The notes: generated by a model not told the origin, from the letters alone. A stretch of DNA of 64,000 nt from Firmicutes bacterium OM04-13BH (GCA_003481745.1 QULP01000001.1:186001-250000), one strand, 5' to 3'; positions 41,798 to 51,033 are shown, counted from the stretch's first letter. A program made the numbers and translations.

Positions 41798-42563
41798 TTA
41801 CAAGCACTGCCTCCACCAGAAATCTCTGATCACTGTTTCCATTACAGGTTGACAATGTAATAATTTTATCCTCTGTTGTGACTTCAACATCAGAGTCAAT
41901 ATAAGATGACATATTTCTCACTTCTTTTAATGAATCCAGATATTCCTGAAATCCTTCCTCTGATTCAAAATCGAATGAATTTAAAATATGACGGTTATCA
42001 TAAGTAACCGCAGCAAATACCTGATAGGTCAAAATATGTTCCGGTGTATAAATAAGAATCTGCGAATGAGCTTTCATATAAGATTCATCCATATAAGATT
42101 TCAGACCTCCAAACATGGTCTCGTCTCTCATATTATGACCATAAATCACCGTATTTTTATCTGAAAAATCCTGTGAATTTAAACTCTGGGTATAGATAGA
42201 ACCCGGAAGTCCCTCGGCACCATCAATGGTATGATCCAGATAATATAAGTCATCCGATGCTCTTTGTAAAATCGGATAATCTACCTGTGTATCCGGTATC
42301 CGAATCCATGCATAAACCTCTGAATTTTTCTCTTTTAAAGAAGAAAAATCGATTGGTATTTCTACTGTTTTTTCTTCTTCTGCCGGTTCATCTGTTGTCT
42401 GTTCTTCCTGTTTCGTTTCTTCCTGCGGTTTTTTATTTTTCTCAGCCAGGTCTTCATAAACCTGTTCACGGTCTTTTTGCCCGAAATAATATCCTGCTCC
42501 AACTCCAACCGCAATTACAAAAATGACAAAAAACACCCAGAACCATTTATTTCTTTGTTTCAT
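41787..42563 (-). CDS. srtB: Class B sortase
   Basis: Sortases cleave sorting signals and link the protein to the cell wall. This 258-residue enzyme has an N-terminal membrane anchor (residues 8-27), a Lys/Glu-rich stalk (30-70) and a class B catalytic domain. That domain has WIRIPDTQVDYPILQ, catalytic His143 in IYGHNM, Cys240 in TLSTCNG and Arg247 in SDQRFLV. Its likely substrate, the SPKTG protein at 40084-40746, is two genes downstream. It overlaps wzz upstream (17 bases) and the LCP gene downstream, which ties it to polysaccharide assembly. Confidence 0.93.
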   Translation of the reverse strand: MKQRNKWFWVFFVIFVIAVGVGAGYYFGQKDREQVYEDLAEKNKKPQEETKQEEQTTDEPAEEEKTVEIPIDFSSLKEKNSEVYAWIRIPDTQVDYPILQRASDDLYYLDHTIDGAEGLPGSIYTQSLNSQDFSDKNTVIYGHNMRDETMFGGLKSYMDESYMKAHSQILIYTPEHILTYQVFAAVTYDNRHILNSFDFESEEGFQEYLDSLKEVRNMSSYIDSDVEVTTEDKIITLSTCNGNSDQRFLVEAVLVNEE

Positions 42564-43302
42564 GAGAACCCTCTTTTAACTGTCTGACTTCCTGTTTCTT
42601 TCTACTCTTTCCCTTTTCTTTTGGAATTGCTACCAAAGTAGAAAGACCAAGATATTTTTCAATGTCATCCTCTGTCTTAATATTATCGTTTAATAAGAAC
42701 TGGATGACAAGGATTGCACAGACTAATACTGCTCCTGCCAAAAATCCTAAAATGGTATTCTTTTTCAAGCTTGGACTGATTGAATCTTGCGGTGTTTCTG
42801 CATTTTCCACAGTAGTCGGCGGATCAGATTTCATAATCTCACCCATTTTAGTCGCTGTATTTTTTGCTACCGCATTTGCCACAATACTGGCATCCTGAGG
42901 ATTTTCACTGGTTGCTGTAATCACCAGAATACGGGTATCCTCTTTATTGGTAATAGAAAGCATTTTTGAAATCTGCTCTCTTGTAAATGTTTTACCTTCT
43001 TCTTTTTTTAACGTTTCAATTGCTCCGTCAATTACCGGCTTACTTGTTGCAATCACTTCAAAGTCTGCGGTCAGTGCACTACCAATCTGAATATCGGCAA
43101 GAGAAGTTACACTGGTTGTTTTATTCAAAATATAAAGCATGGCACTGGACTGATACTTTGGTGTAATCAGTAAAATGGTACTTCCAAGAGCAAGTCCGGC
43201 TCCAATCAGTGCACAGATTACAATCAGCCACCATTTTTTTAGAAGACATTGAAATAACGCACCTAAATCAATCTCGATTTCGTCATCGTATTCTTTATTC
43301 AT
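42547..43302 (-). CDS. Wzz/YveK-type polysaccharide chain-length and kinase-activator protein
   Basis: This 251-residue membrane protein has the Wzz domain with two transmembrane helices, LIVICALIGAGLALGSTIL near residue 27 and ILGFLAGAVLVCAILVIQFL near 190. An extracellular helical part lies between them with the NPQDASIVANAVAK motif. In Gram-positives this is the CapA/CpsC component that activates the cytoplasmic tyrosine kinase CpsD, encoded just upstream. It controls polymer length or export. A short perfect inverted repeat (ATTGTGC/GCACAAT) lies in the gap before its start. Confidence 0.92.
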   Translation of the reverse strand: MNKEYDDEIEIDLGALFQCLLKKWWLIVICALIGAGLALGSTILLITPKYQSSAMLYILNKTTSVTSLADIQIGSALTADFEVIATSKPVIDGAIETLKKEEGKTFTREQISKMLSITNKEDTRILVITATSENPQDASIVANAVAKNTATKMGEIMKSDPPTTVENAETPQDSISPSLKKNTILGFLAGAVLVCAILVIQFLLNDNIKTEDDIEKYLGLSTLVAIPKEKGKSRKKQEVRQLKEGSHETKK

Positions 43303-43348
43303 TTCGTACCTCTTTTCCTGTTTCTATTGTGCTGGCACAATGTATTTA

Positions 43349-44035
43349 TTATTTGTAATATTTTCCATAGTAGCTTCCATATTTTTTACCATAATAGCTG
43401 CCTTTATGGGTATCTACTTTATTCAATACCACACCTACGATATTCGGATTTGCCGCCTGAAGCTGTTCTTTTACACTTTTTGCCATTGATTTTGGTGTGC
43501 GGTCTGCTTCTAACACCAATACAGAACCGTCACAACGTTTTGCAACAACTGCTGCGTCAATAACACTTCCAAGAGGCGGAGTATCAATAATAATATAGTC
43601 AAATGTTTTCTTTAAACCTTCTAATAGTTTGTCCAGTCTTCCATTTCCTAAAAGTTCGGTTGGATTAACCGGAAACAGACCACAAGGAAGCATAAAGAAA
43701 TTCTTTTTATTGGTTGAGTATACAACTTCTGTCATATCAGCCTGACCGGAAAGATAATGGCTTAACCCCTTTTCAATCCCCTGAATCTGATGTCGGTTTG
43801 CCAAAATTGACTTTCTCATATCCGCATCAATATATAACGTTGTCTTTCCGGCGGAAGCCAAAGTGCGTCCAAGATTGTAAGACACCGTACTTTTTCCTTC
43901 ATCCGGTCCACAGCTCGTAACCGCAATTACACGGTTTTCTACTCCTGTAAATTCCAGATTTGTCCGTAACGTACGATACACTTCTTTTTCCTGATTTGTC
44001 AGTTCTTTTGCATCTGTTAATTCTAACTTATCCAC
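43349..44035 (-). CDS. CpsD-type bacterial tyrosine kinase
   Basis: This 228-residue BY-kinase has Walker A GPDEGKSTV (residues 43-51), Walker A' LYIDADMRKS near 66 and Walker B IIIDTPPLGSV near 148. A tyrosine-rich tail, SYYGKKYGSYYGKYYK, is the typical autophosphorylation cluster. It pairs with the Wzz-type activator downstream and the CpsB-type phosphatase upstream (8-base overlap). Phosphorylation cycling probably controls synthesis of the surface polysaccharide. Confidence 0.94.
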   Translation of the reverse strand: MDKLELTDAKELTNQEKEVYRTLRTNLEFTGVENRVIAVTSCGPDEGKSTVSYNLGRTLASAGKTTLYIDADMRKSILANRHQIQGIEKGLSHYLSGQADMTEVVYSTNKKNFFMLPCGLFPVNPTELLGNGRLDKLLEGLKKTFDYIIIDTPPLGSVIDAAVVAKRCDGSVLVLEADRTPKSMAKSVKEQLQAANPNIVGVVLNKVDTHKGSYYGKKYGSYYGKYYK

Positions 44036-44750
44036 AAATCCTCTCTCCTCTAATTATTTTTTCCGGATTTTCTTCTGTTATTTTCTTACAGTAGTCTGCT
44101 CCGGCTTTTTTCTTGATATATCCTGCTGCTTCCTGTATCATAGGGCGTCTCTTCTTCGAGCCATGCGCATCTGTTGCTACGACATGAACCAAGTCATGCC
44201 GCATTAATTTTTTTAGATACCACTGCACTCGGATTCCCAGACGTCCCGTCAGACTTGAAGCATTTACCTGAATATAAGCTCCCATATCTACAAGATTTTG
44301 TACTTCCGATTCTTTTTTCAGGCACTCATATCGCTCAATATGAGCCAATATCGGAAAATAACCTGCCATCTGAAGTTCCTGCACTGCCTTTTTTATCGTC
44401 AGAAGTTCCACATAGGGTGCAAATTCAACCAGTACATACTTCGTATGATTTAATGTTAATGCTTCTCCTCTTTTCAATGCCTCTAAAACTCCTGAACTGT
44501 AAAAAATCTCATTTCCCAAATAAAGCTGTATTCCCAAATTCTTTTCTTGAATCATTTGACAAACTTCTTCGTATACATTCTGACATCTTTTATAAAATTC
44601 AGGTTCTCTTTCACAGCTATAATGAGGCGTTGCAAGAATCGTTCCTATTCTTTCTTTTCTGGCCATCCGAAACATTTTTTCTGTTTCTTTCATTGATTTT
44701 GAGCCATCGTCAATTGCCGGTAAAATATGACAATGTATATCAAATAACAT
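44028..44750 (-). CDS. CpsB/YwqE-type tyrosine-protein phosphatase (PHP domain)
   Basis: This 240-residue manganese-dependent phosphatase of the PHP family begins MLFDIHCHILPAIDDGSKS, with metal-binding His6 and His8. Further metal-site motifs are ATPHYSCE, LAHIERYE and VATDAHGS. It dephosphorylates CpsD-type kinases. The ATG at 44750 has AGGAGG 6 bases upstream and matches family N-termini. The open frame extends 16 codons further without support. Confidence 0.93.
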   Translation of the reverse strand: MLFDIHCHILPAIDDGSKSMKETEKMFRMARKERIGTILATPHYSCEREPEFYKRCQNVYEEVCQMIQEKNLGIQLYLGNEIFYSSGVLEALKRGEALTLNHTKYVLVEFAPYVELLTIKKAVQELQMAGYFPILAHIERYECLKKESEVQNLVDMGAYIQVNASSLTGRLGIRVQWYLKKLMRHDLVHVVATDAHGSKKRRPMIQEAAGYIKKKAGADYCKKITEENPEKIIRGERICG

Positions 44751-44828
44751 TCTCATCCTCCTGCTCTTTCTAGACATTCCCGAACTCTCATTATGCAAAT
44801 ACAGTGAATTCTTCGAGAATCCATTTCG

Positions 44829-45593
44829 TTATTCATGAACCGTTACAGTTAATTTTTCTATATTAGACTGATTCTTATCACTATCTGTAACATAATAAGA
44901 AATCTCATAATTCCCTGCCTGACTTGTATTTACCTCACCAGTCAGATAAATTTTACGATATAACTCATTTGTTTCATCTTTATCATCTGAAATACTTTCT
45001 ATGTAGTCCATATATTGAAAAGATGCACCCACCTGCAAATCTACCTGATGTGTCGACAGACGAAGCTGTGGACTTCCCTCCGGAAGTGCTGCGATTGCTG
45101 CATCTGTATCAGAATCGCTATCATCAACTTCTTCCTGATTTGCTTCTTCTTGACTTTGTGCCTCTTTATCTTCCTCATCCTGCTGTGTATTCTCTTGATT
45201 TTCTTCCTGATTCTCTTCAGAAGCTTCCGTATTTTCTTCTTTCGCATCTTCATCTGAATTTTCCTGATTCAGAGTTTCCACCTTACAGGTAAGTTTTGTT
45301 ACATTATTGGAATCATCCACTGCCGAATACGTCACCTCTAATGAACCATCTTCATTGTTTCGCACAGACTCGACTCTCAGTGAATCCGAAACATCTCCAT
45401 CTTTTTCATCGATTGCCGTCACACCGTCAAGCAATACTGTTTTATCACTATCTGTACTGTAGGCTATCTTCCGGTCCTCTGAAACTATAATTTTAGGACC
45501 TGTCTTATCGCGTGTTATAAATAATGCACCTGAACCACCAACAACAGCGATACAAATCAATCCAAGTAAAATAAATAAGCCTTTTTTCTTCAT
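44829..45593 (-). CDS. Membrane-anchored protein with two Ig-like (DUF5011-like) domains and an acidic linker
   Basis: This 254-residue protein has an N-terminal membrane helix (LFILLGLICIAVVGGSGALF). A first Ig-like domain at about 30-105 has DGVTAIDEKDGDVSDSLRVE, the DUF5011/HYR type pattern. A strongly acidic Gln/Glu/Asp linker (about 108-165) and a second Ig-like domain (about 175-254, ending NIEKLTVTVHE) follow. It lies just upstream of cpsB in the cps-regulator operon. A role as an extracellular scaffold is inferred from composition only. I recognise no enzyme motif. Confidence 0.7.
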   Translation of the reverse strand: MKKKGLFILLGLICIAVVGGSGALFITRDKTGPKIIVSEDRKIAYSTDSDKTVLLDGVTAIDEKDGDVSDSLRVESVRNNEDGSLEVTYSAVDDSNNVTKLTCKVETLNQENSDEDAKEENTEASEENQEENQENTQQDEEDKEAQSQEEANQEEVDDSDSDTDAAIAALPEGSPQLRLSTHQVDLQVGASFQYMDYIESISDDKDETNELYRKIYLTGEVNTSQAGNYEISYYVTDSDKNQSNIEKLTVTVHE

Positions 45594-45657
45594 ATTGCCT
45601 CACTCTTTCTTTGTAATCGGGCATTCCTTTTGTTGCTTCGTTTCTTAAATTTATTTC

Positions 45658-46731
45658 TTAATTTTTACCACAGCATTTTTTGTATTTTTTACCACTTCCG
45701 CAAGGGCATACATCATTCGGATAAATCTTCTGATTTTTCTTTGGCTGTGCGGTGTGGAAATTCGGGAAATTATTTTTTGGTCTCTTTACTGTGATTTCAT
45801 TTGGAGTATGACCTCTGTAAATAATCATTCTGGTACTGTTTACCACTCCCTGAAGCAGTGTAGAGAATGTTCTTACACCTTCCTTACTCTGGAAATGATA
45901 TTTTTCAATTACTTCCTGAAGTTTTCCGTAAACATCACCATGTCCTGTTGACAAATGATTCCAGATATCTGCTGTTACGGCTACTGCCTCCTCATATCCA
46001 AGCTCCAATTCTTTCTGGAAAAATGCAAACAATTTCTTATAAGAAGCTTCATCTAACAGACATCCCTTTGTAGCAAGTTCTTCCACCTGCTGCCAGGATG
46101 GAACATAGAATTTTTTTCCCTGCTGTTCATTTAATAATGCTTCATAGGCATCTCCTGCGATTAATTTTCTGTCCATAATGACATCTTCAGAAATAACACA
46201 TGGATTGATCTCATAAGGGATTTCATCAAATAATGCCATAAACGTTTCTTTATCTGCATGATAATGTGGACGGCTTTCATAGACTGTGCGGACCGTATCA
46301 ACCGGTGCTACCCCATACATGGCTGCTGAAAAAGAAAGACATTTCGCTAACCAGGATACTTCTTTTCTCTTTTTCTCAAATGTCTCTTGGTCCATTTTTT
46401 CATAAGCTTCCGCTACATCTTCTGTAACCTCAAGCATTCCCTCTTCAGATACCTGCATGTAGTCGAGTGCACAGGCTTCATAAGCTGTATCCATCTCTGC
46501 TTCTGTTGCCATAAAAGCACCCTTTGCTGCTTTTTCAAACAATGCAATCTGCGCATCATCAAGAATTGCCAGACGTTTCGCCATTACTTCCGGATTTAAT
46601 AATTCGTCTGCTACTTTTTCTGCAATTTCTGCTTTTTTTAAAGAAGAAATTCTTTTAATTCCTAATGTCTTTGCATAAGATTCCAGTTCTGTTTTCTTGT
46701 AGGATAATAAGCTTGTTTTTAATGTTGTCAT
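45658..46731 (-). CDS. SEC-C motif protein of unknown function
   Basis: This 357-residue protein has an N-terminal helical region resembling Rho-N/SAP-like segments (LSYKKTELESYAKTLGIK), a middle region without a recognised family, and a C-terminal SEC-C zinc motif with Cys342, Cys344, Cys353 and Cys354 (CPCGSGKKYKKCC). SEC-C motifs occur in SecA and in many unrelated proteins, where they bind zinc. It has its own clean promoter. It is probably cytoplasmic. No specific function can be given. Confidence 0.8.
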   Translation of the reverse strand: MTTLKTSLLSYKKTELESYAKTLGIKRISSLKKAEIAEKVADELLNPEVMAKRLAILDDAQIALFEKAAKGAFMATEAEMDTAYEACALDYMQVSEEGMLEVTEDVAEAYEKMDQETFEKKRKEVSWLAKCLSFSAAMYGVAPVDTVRTVYESRPHYHADKETFMALFDEIPYEINPCVISEDVIMDRKLIAGDAYEALLNEQQGKKFYVPSWQQVEELATKGCLLDEASYKKLFAFFQKELELGYEEAVAVTADIWNHLSTGHGDVYGKLQEVIEKYHFQSKEGVRTFSTLLQGVVNSTRMIIYRGHTPNEITVKRPKNNFPNFHTAQPKKNQKIYPNDVCPCGSGKKYKKCCGKN

Positions 46732-46808
46732 TGTAAATCTCCTGCTATTTCTTTATTGTATTCGTGCTTTTTCTACTTTTCTGTTTTCATTTTTATAGCC
46801 AATACCAC

Positions 46809-46837
46809 ATTATACAGATAAGTTTCCAATTTTGCAA
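46809..46837 (-). promoter_or_regulatory. Sigma-A promoter of the SEC-C gene
   Basis: On the minus strand TTGCAA (46832-46837) and TATAAT (46809-46814) are 17 bases apart, leaving a leader of about 70 bases. Read-through could also supply the cps-regulator operon, since no terminator was seen between 45594 and 45657. Confidence 0.75.
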
Positions 46838-46907
46838 CCTTTCTTCTCGTCTATTCTCGATTATTCAATAAAATCTTTTCTTTTTCTCCCTGTATAGACA
46901 AAACCTG

Positions 46908-47246
46908 TCACTCCACAATCCATCCTAATTCCATAAAAATCGGATATAAATAACTCGCCCCAAATGTTCCAAGCTTTTTCGGACCACTGATGATGCCTCC
47001 TTGCTTAACCAAATTTTGAAACGCAAGTAAGACCGAAGACTTCGTAATCGACTTTTCCTTCCTGTCAATAAACATTTCGTTGCCTTTTATTACATAAGTA
47101 AACGCAAGTCCTTTCACCGTCTGAAATTCTACCTGTTCATACTGCTTTAAAACCTGCCATAAAAGCAGGGCAAGTTCCTCTGGATTTTCCTGTTCTAAAT
47201 TTTGTTCTTCCACTATTTTCTTAAGTTTTTCTTCCATTTTCTTCAT
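46908..47246 (-). CDS. Small hypothetical protein (112 aa)
   Basis: I do not recognise this family. The 112-residue protein is charged at its N-terminus (KKMEEKLKKIVEEQNLEQEN) and then helical, with a C-terminal part (SSVLLAFQNLVKQGGIISGPKKLGTFGASYLYPIF) that could be a small winged-helix-like fold. It has no signal or membrane segment. It is divergent from the DUF4832-like gene, with a 136-base gap that includes a minus-strand TATAAT. Either of two nearby ATG codons could be the start. Confidence 0.6.
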   Translation of the reverse strand: MKKMEEKLKKIVEEQNLEQENPEELALLLWQVLKQYEQVEFQTVKGLAFTYVIKGNEMFIDRKEKSITKSSVLLAFQNLVKQGGIISGPKKLGTFGASYLYPIFMELGWIVE

Positions 47247-47317
47247 TTTTTCTTTCGTATTTTCATTTATTATACATCAGTATGCTAAAAATCCAAAGAT
47301 TTTTTTCTAAGTTTATC

Positions 47318-47346
47318 TGGACGTTTTTCCCATAAATTGATAGAAT
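47318..47346 (+). promoter_or_regulatory. Candidate promoter of the DUF4832-like gene
   Basis: TGGACG (47318-47323) and TAGAAT (47341-47346) are 17 bases apart and about 35 bases before the start. Each box deviates slightly from consensus. Confidence 0.4.
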
Positions 47347-47382
47347 ATCAAAAACACGAAAAAATTGGAGGAAATAGAAAAA

Positions 47383-48780
47383 ATGAATTTAATCCAAAGA
47401 TTTCTCATTTTCTTATTCGGGCTTTTGATTCTTGTTCTGATTCTTCGATGTATGCGCCAATCCGTCACTTTTACCGCTGAAAAATTTTCTGAAAGTAACG
47501 AAGTCTTAGAAAATCCTTATCAAGGTTATTATCACATCATCGGGTATACTTTAAATGACACAGATGAAGCGATTGCCTCACACGCTGACACGTATTCCGA
47601 TTCTTTGGTTCTTCTAGAAATCAATTTAAAAAATTATAAAAATACCGATATCAGTGAACATGCCCTTTCACAATTAGAACAGATTTTCAAAGACTGGTCC
47701 AATACCGACACTCAGATTCTTCTTCGTTTTCTCTATGACTTGGATGGTATCGCAAAGGCGACAGAACCAGACTCACTTTCTACCATCCTTACCCACATAG
47801 ACCAAGTCAGTGAAATCGTAAACCGGTACTCTGATTCTGTTTATCTGATGCAGGGAATCTTTATCGGAAACTGGGGTGAAATGCATGGGTCTGAATTTAT
47901 GAATGATACTTCCGTTCATACCCTAATCAATCACTTAAATGAATCCATTGATTCTTCGATTTATTTATCTGTCCGGACTCCTGCCCACTGGCGTATGATT
48001 ACAAATTTATACGATGTTCCGAAAAAATTTCCGGCTTTTCAGGCAAATGGGAATCTTATAGCAAGATTGGGGCTTTACAATGATGGAATGTTAGGATCTG
48101 TGTCTGACCTTGGCACTTATGGCGATACAAAAAGAAAAGATGCCACTTCTCCGTCCTATAAAGGTACAAGAGAAGACGAATTAAAATTTCAAAACACGTT
48201 ATGCCAGTATGTTCCAAATGGCGGAGAAGTGGTTTCCGACAACTCTTATAATGATTTACCTTCTGCAGTTGAGTCTTTAACCACCATGCATGTTTCCTAT
48301 TTAAATGCAGACTATGACAACACCGTACTCGATAAGTGGAAAAATACAACCTGGAATCAAAACGATGCCTTTTATGGATGTGATGGCTATACCTATATTC
48401 AGGCACACCTTGGCTACCGGTATCTGGTTACAAAATGCACAATGAAATCTTTCGGATTTTTAAACTCTCAGCTAAATCTCTCCATTGGACTTCAAAATAC
48501 CGGATTTGGAAACACCTTAAAAGAATTTCATGCTACACTGAAGTTTAAAAATACAGAAACAGGAGAAATCTCTTCTGTTCCAATTGACTACGACCTTCGT
48601 AAACTAAAAAGTACACAAAAAAAGACTCTTTCGGTCTCTCTACCACGAAAAAGTCTTAAGTCCGGTTCTTATCAGGTTTTTCTTTCTATTACGGATGCAC
48701 AAAGTGAAAAACAAATTTCACTTGCAAATACGCAGGGCATACAAGAAGAAGGACTGTTGCTGGGAAGAATGGAGTATTAA
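47383..48780 (+). CDS. Membrane-anchored DUF4874/DUF4832-like glycan-associated protein
   Basis: This 465-residue protein has an N-terminal membrane anchor (FLIFLFGLLILVLILRCM). The segment ENPYQGYYHIIGYTL matches the start of the DUF4874 domain, which is a TIM-barrel-like domain. The stretch GIFIGNWGEMHGS near residue 165 and a C-terminal beta-sandwich (FGFLNSQLNLSIGLQNTGFG) are DUF4832-like. Such proteins are often extracellular and linked to polysaccharide loci. The ATG at 47383 has GGAGG about 10 bases upstream. It is the only plus-strand gene in the surface region and may act on the exopolysaccharide. The function is not established. Confidence 0.7.
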   Translation: MNLIQRFLIFLFGLLILVLILRCMRQSVTFTAEKFSESNEVLENPYQGYYHIIGYTLNDTDEAIASHADTYSDSLVLLEINLKNYKNTDISEHALSQLEQIFKDWSNTDTQILLRFLYDLDGIAKATEPDSLSTILTHIDQVSEIVNRYSDSVYLMQGIFIGNWGEMHGSEFMNDTSVHTLINHLNESIDSSIYLSVRTPAHWRMITNLYDVPKKFPAFQANGNLIARLGLYNDGMLGSVSDLGTYGDTKRKDATSPSYKGTREDELKFQNTLCQYVPNGGEVVSDNSYNDLPSAVESLTTMHVSYLNADYDNTVLDKWKNTTWNQNDAFYGCDGYTYIQAHLGYRYLVTKCTMKSFGFLNSQLNLSIGLQNTGFGNTLKEFHATLKFKNTETGEISSVPIDYDLRKLKSTQKKTLSVSLPRKSLKSGSYQVFLSITDAQSEKQISLANTQGIQEEGLLLGRMEY

Positions 48781-48797
48781 TCCATTCTTCCATTTTC
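48763..48797 (+). terminator. Intrinsic terminator overlapping the DUF4832-like stop codon
   Basis: GGAAGAATGGA (48763-48773) pairs perfectly with TCCATTCTTCC (48781-48791), with the stop codon in the 7-base loop, followed by ATTTTC. Confidence 0.8.
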
Positions 48798-48843
48798 TTC
48801 TTTCATCAATCTTCCTTTCAATTTCAGCATCGTAAATCTGCAT

Positions 48844-50355
48844 TTAAAATTTATTTATTAATCCTAAAACCATTTTTCTTTCTTCTTCATTACAACTCAT
48901 CTTCCAAATAGATATACTGTAAACAACTACATATACTCCACCAACTACTAAATATTCCATAATACTGCTAAATTTTATGTATTTCATAATCAGTATTCCT
49001 GATATCACTGGAACTGCAAATCCTTTTAATGTACTCATAATCTCTTTCCAAAATAATTTAATATTGATTTTCAGAATTTTATGATAGAATACATTCATAA
49101 TTATCCCATCTGATATTACTAAACTAATCATTGTTCCCATCGCTGCACCGACAGCTCCAAATTTATTTGCCAACGGAATACTAATAGCTACATTTATGAT
49201 TGCCATTACAAAATAAATAATTGAGCAAAACTGATGTTTATTTAACGCTCGTTGCATTTCAACTCCAACATTTTGAATTAATTGTATGAGTGCCGGTATC
49301 ACCAGACATAATGAAGTGATATAGGATTTCTCATATCCTTTACCGGCATAAATATGTACAATAAAATATTTTCCAAATATAATAAATCCTGTTGTAAGCA
49401 TTCCCAATAACAACCATTGAATTTTGCCTATCTTAACCATTAATTTTGTAAATTTCTTTTGATAATTTTCTCTCTCTTCTGCCACAATCCGATTAATTTT
49501 AGGCGAAAACACAGATGAAACAGTCGTGGAAAAGTTAATAAATAACCCATTAATCTGTGATGCCACACCGTAAACCGCAACTTCTTTTGTTCCGCTTGTA
49601 TGACTTAAAATTAATTTATCCACATTCCAATTAACTTGTTCAATCAACATGTTTAACAATAAAAAAAAGCTAAATGCACTAATTTCCTTTAGCAATTTAA
49701 ATTCAAAGTTGTGAAAAGAGATCGGAATCTTCAGTTTAAACACACAAAACCAAACATTAGCAACCAGCCGCCCTATACTAATCACTGCTCCAACAAGCAC
49801 AAGCATAACACTTCTATATCCCATTAAAAGTAAAGGCAAACATAAAAACGGATTAACTACTACTACCATTAAATAAACAGCCTGCTGGAATATATATTGC
49901 TCATATGCTCTTGTGATTGCTTCAAAAATACTACTAACAAGTACTATTGCCATGCTAAAAACCAATATCACCATCAATATTCTTGCTTTTATCAGCTCAG
50001 CATCTGATAATTTAGAGCCAAAAATCTGACGAGGAAAAAAGCTAAGAATAATTCCAGAAACAAGTGCAATGAATGCCAAAACACAAAAAAGTATAATAAA
50101 CATTCCATTTAAAGAAGCAAGCTTCTTTTTATCATCCTGGTATTTAAATCTTGAAAAAAACCTTAAATATGCCCCTGAAAATCCAAGACTGAACAAACTC
50201 AGATAACTAACTACCCCTGATACCACGGAATAAAGACCATATTCACTTTGTCCTAATATCCGAATCATAATCGGTAAGTAAATTAATTGTATGAGTACTG
50301 TAATTCCTGTTGATATATAAGAAAAAATAACTCCCGCCTTTAATTGATTTTTCAC
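48844..50355 (-). CDS. Polysaccharide flippase (Wzx/MOP family)
   Basis: This 503-residue integral membrane protein has about 14 hydrophobic helices and the MOP-flippase pattern, with an N-terminal GVIFSYISTGITVLIQLIYLPIMIRILG and a conserved GLYSVVSGVVSYLSLF. It probably flips lipid-linked oligosaccharide across the membrane. It overlaps the pyruvyl transferase remnant by 4 bases. The gene is visibly more AT-rich than the housekeeping region, as are its neighbours to about 53 kb, which suggests acquisition by transfer. Confidence 0.9.
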   Translation of the reverse strand: MKNQLKAGVIFSYISTGITVLIQLIYLPIMIRILGQSEYGLYSVVSGVVSYLSLFSLGFSGAYLRFFSRFKYQDDKKKLASLNGMFIILFCVLAFIALVSGIILSFFPRQIFGSKLSDAELIKARILMVILVFSMAIVLVSSIFEAITRAYEQYIFQQAVYLMVVVVNPFLCLPLLLMGYRSVMLVLVGAVISIGRLVANVWFCVFKLKIPISFHNFEFKLLKEISAFSFFLLLNMLIEQVNWNVDKLILSHTSGTKEVAVYGVASQINGLFINFSTTVSSVFSPKINRIVAEERENYQKKFTKLMVKIGKIQWLLLGMLTTGFIIFGKYFIVHIYAGKGYEKSYITSLCLVIPALIQLIQNVGVEMQRALNKHQFCSIIYFVMAIINVAISIPLANKFGAVGAAMGTMISLVISDGIIMNVFYHKILKINIKLFWKEIMSTLKGFAVPVISGILIMKYIKFSSIMEYLVVGGVYVVVYSISIWKMSCNEEERKMVLGLINKF

Positions 50356-51033
50356 CTGTGTTTTCTCCTCTTAACTCCTAATGCATGTTCCAGATATTCC
50401 AAAGATTCTTCTCGTCTTTTTTCCCAATGCTGATGAGCATATTTAAAATCAACTTCTGGAATCTTATTTACCTCTGCCAAACTCTCTTCTGATACTAACT
50501 GATACTCTTTTAAGAAATCATAAATTCGTCGATTGGTACTGTTTTTTGCATCTGCCTTATCTCGTTTAAAAACATAAAACAGTGTTTCAAATATCATCGA
50601 AAAAACTGATGCATGAAAAGAATCTGTAACTATAAGCTCGGCATTTTGAATTAACCCGATAAACTCACGAGGACCGGAAGTATAATCATGAATGTCACCA
50701 AAAAACAAATCGCATTTTCGAACTACATTACACAAAATGTGTGGAAATGTTAATATTTTTAACTTTAATCGCTTTGCTAATTTTTCCACTGCTTTTCTTT
50801 GTGCTATATTATCTTCCAATAAATAGCATACTAAGTATAGTTGTTTTATTTGCGGAACTCGTGCAACTTGCTCCCATTCTTTTTTTTGTAATAACAGTAC
50901 AGGGTCTACTACTACCTGTATTGGCTTATTGGTCATTTCTTGTAAAATAGGAATTGAACTTTTTTCACGCACAGAAATTGCATTTAATCCGAACTGGCAG
51001 AACTCCGCCCATAATAACACAAATTTTCTTCAT
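50352..51033 (-). pseudogene. Polysaccharide pyruvyl transferase remnant (internal deletion and frameshift)
   Basis: The C-terminal part (222 residues from a GTG) has the family segments FGLNAISVREKS, VVVDPVLLL, CDLFFGDIHDYTSGPREFIGLIQNAELIVTDSFHA and ends as in ketal-pyruvate transferases. About 150 N-terminal residues are missing. A perfect AAGGAG site and an ATG at 51033 lead into MKKICVI, a typical family N-terminus, but in a different frame from the C-terminal part. The middle has therefore been lost together with frame continuity, and the enzyme is almost certainly inactive. Confidence 0.75.
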
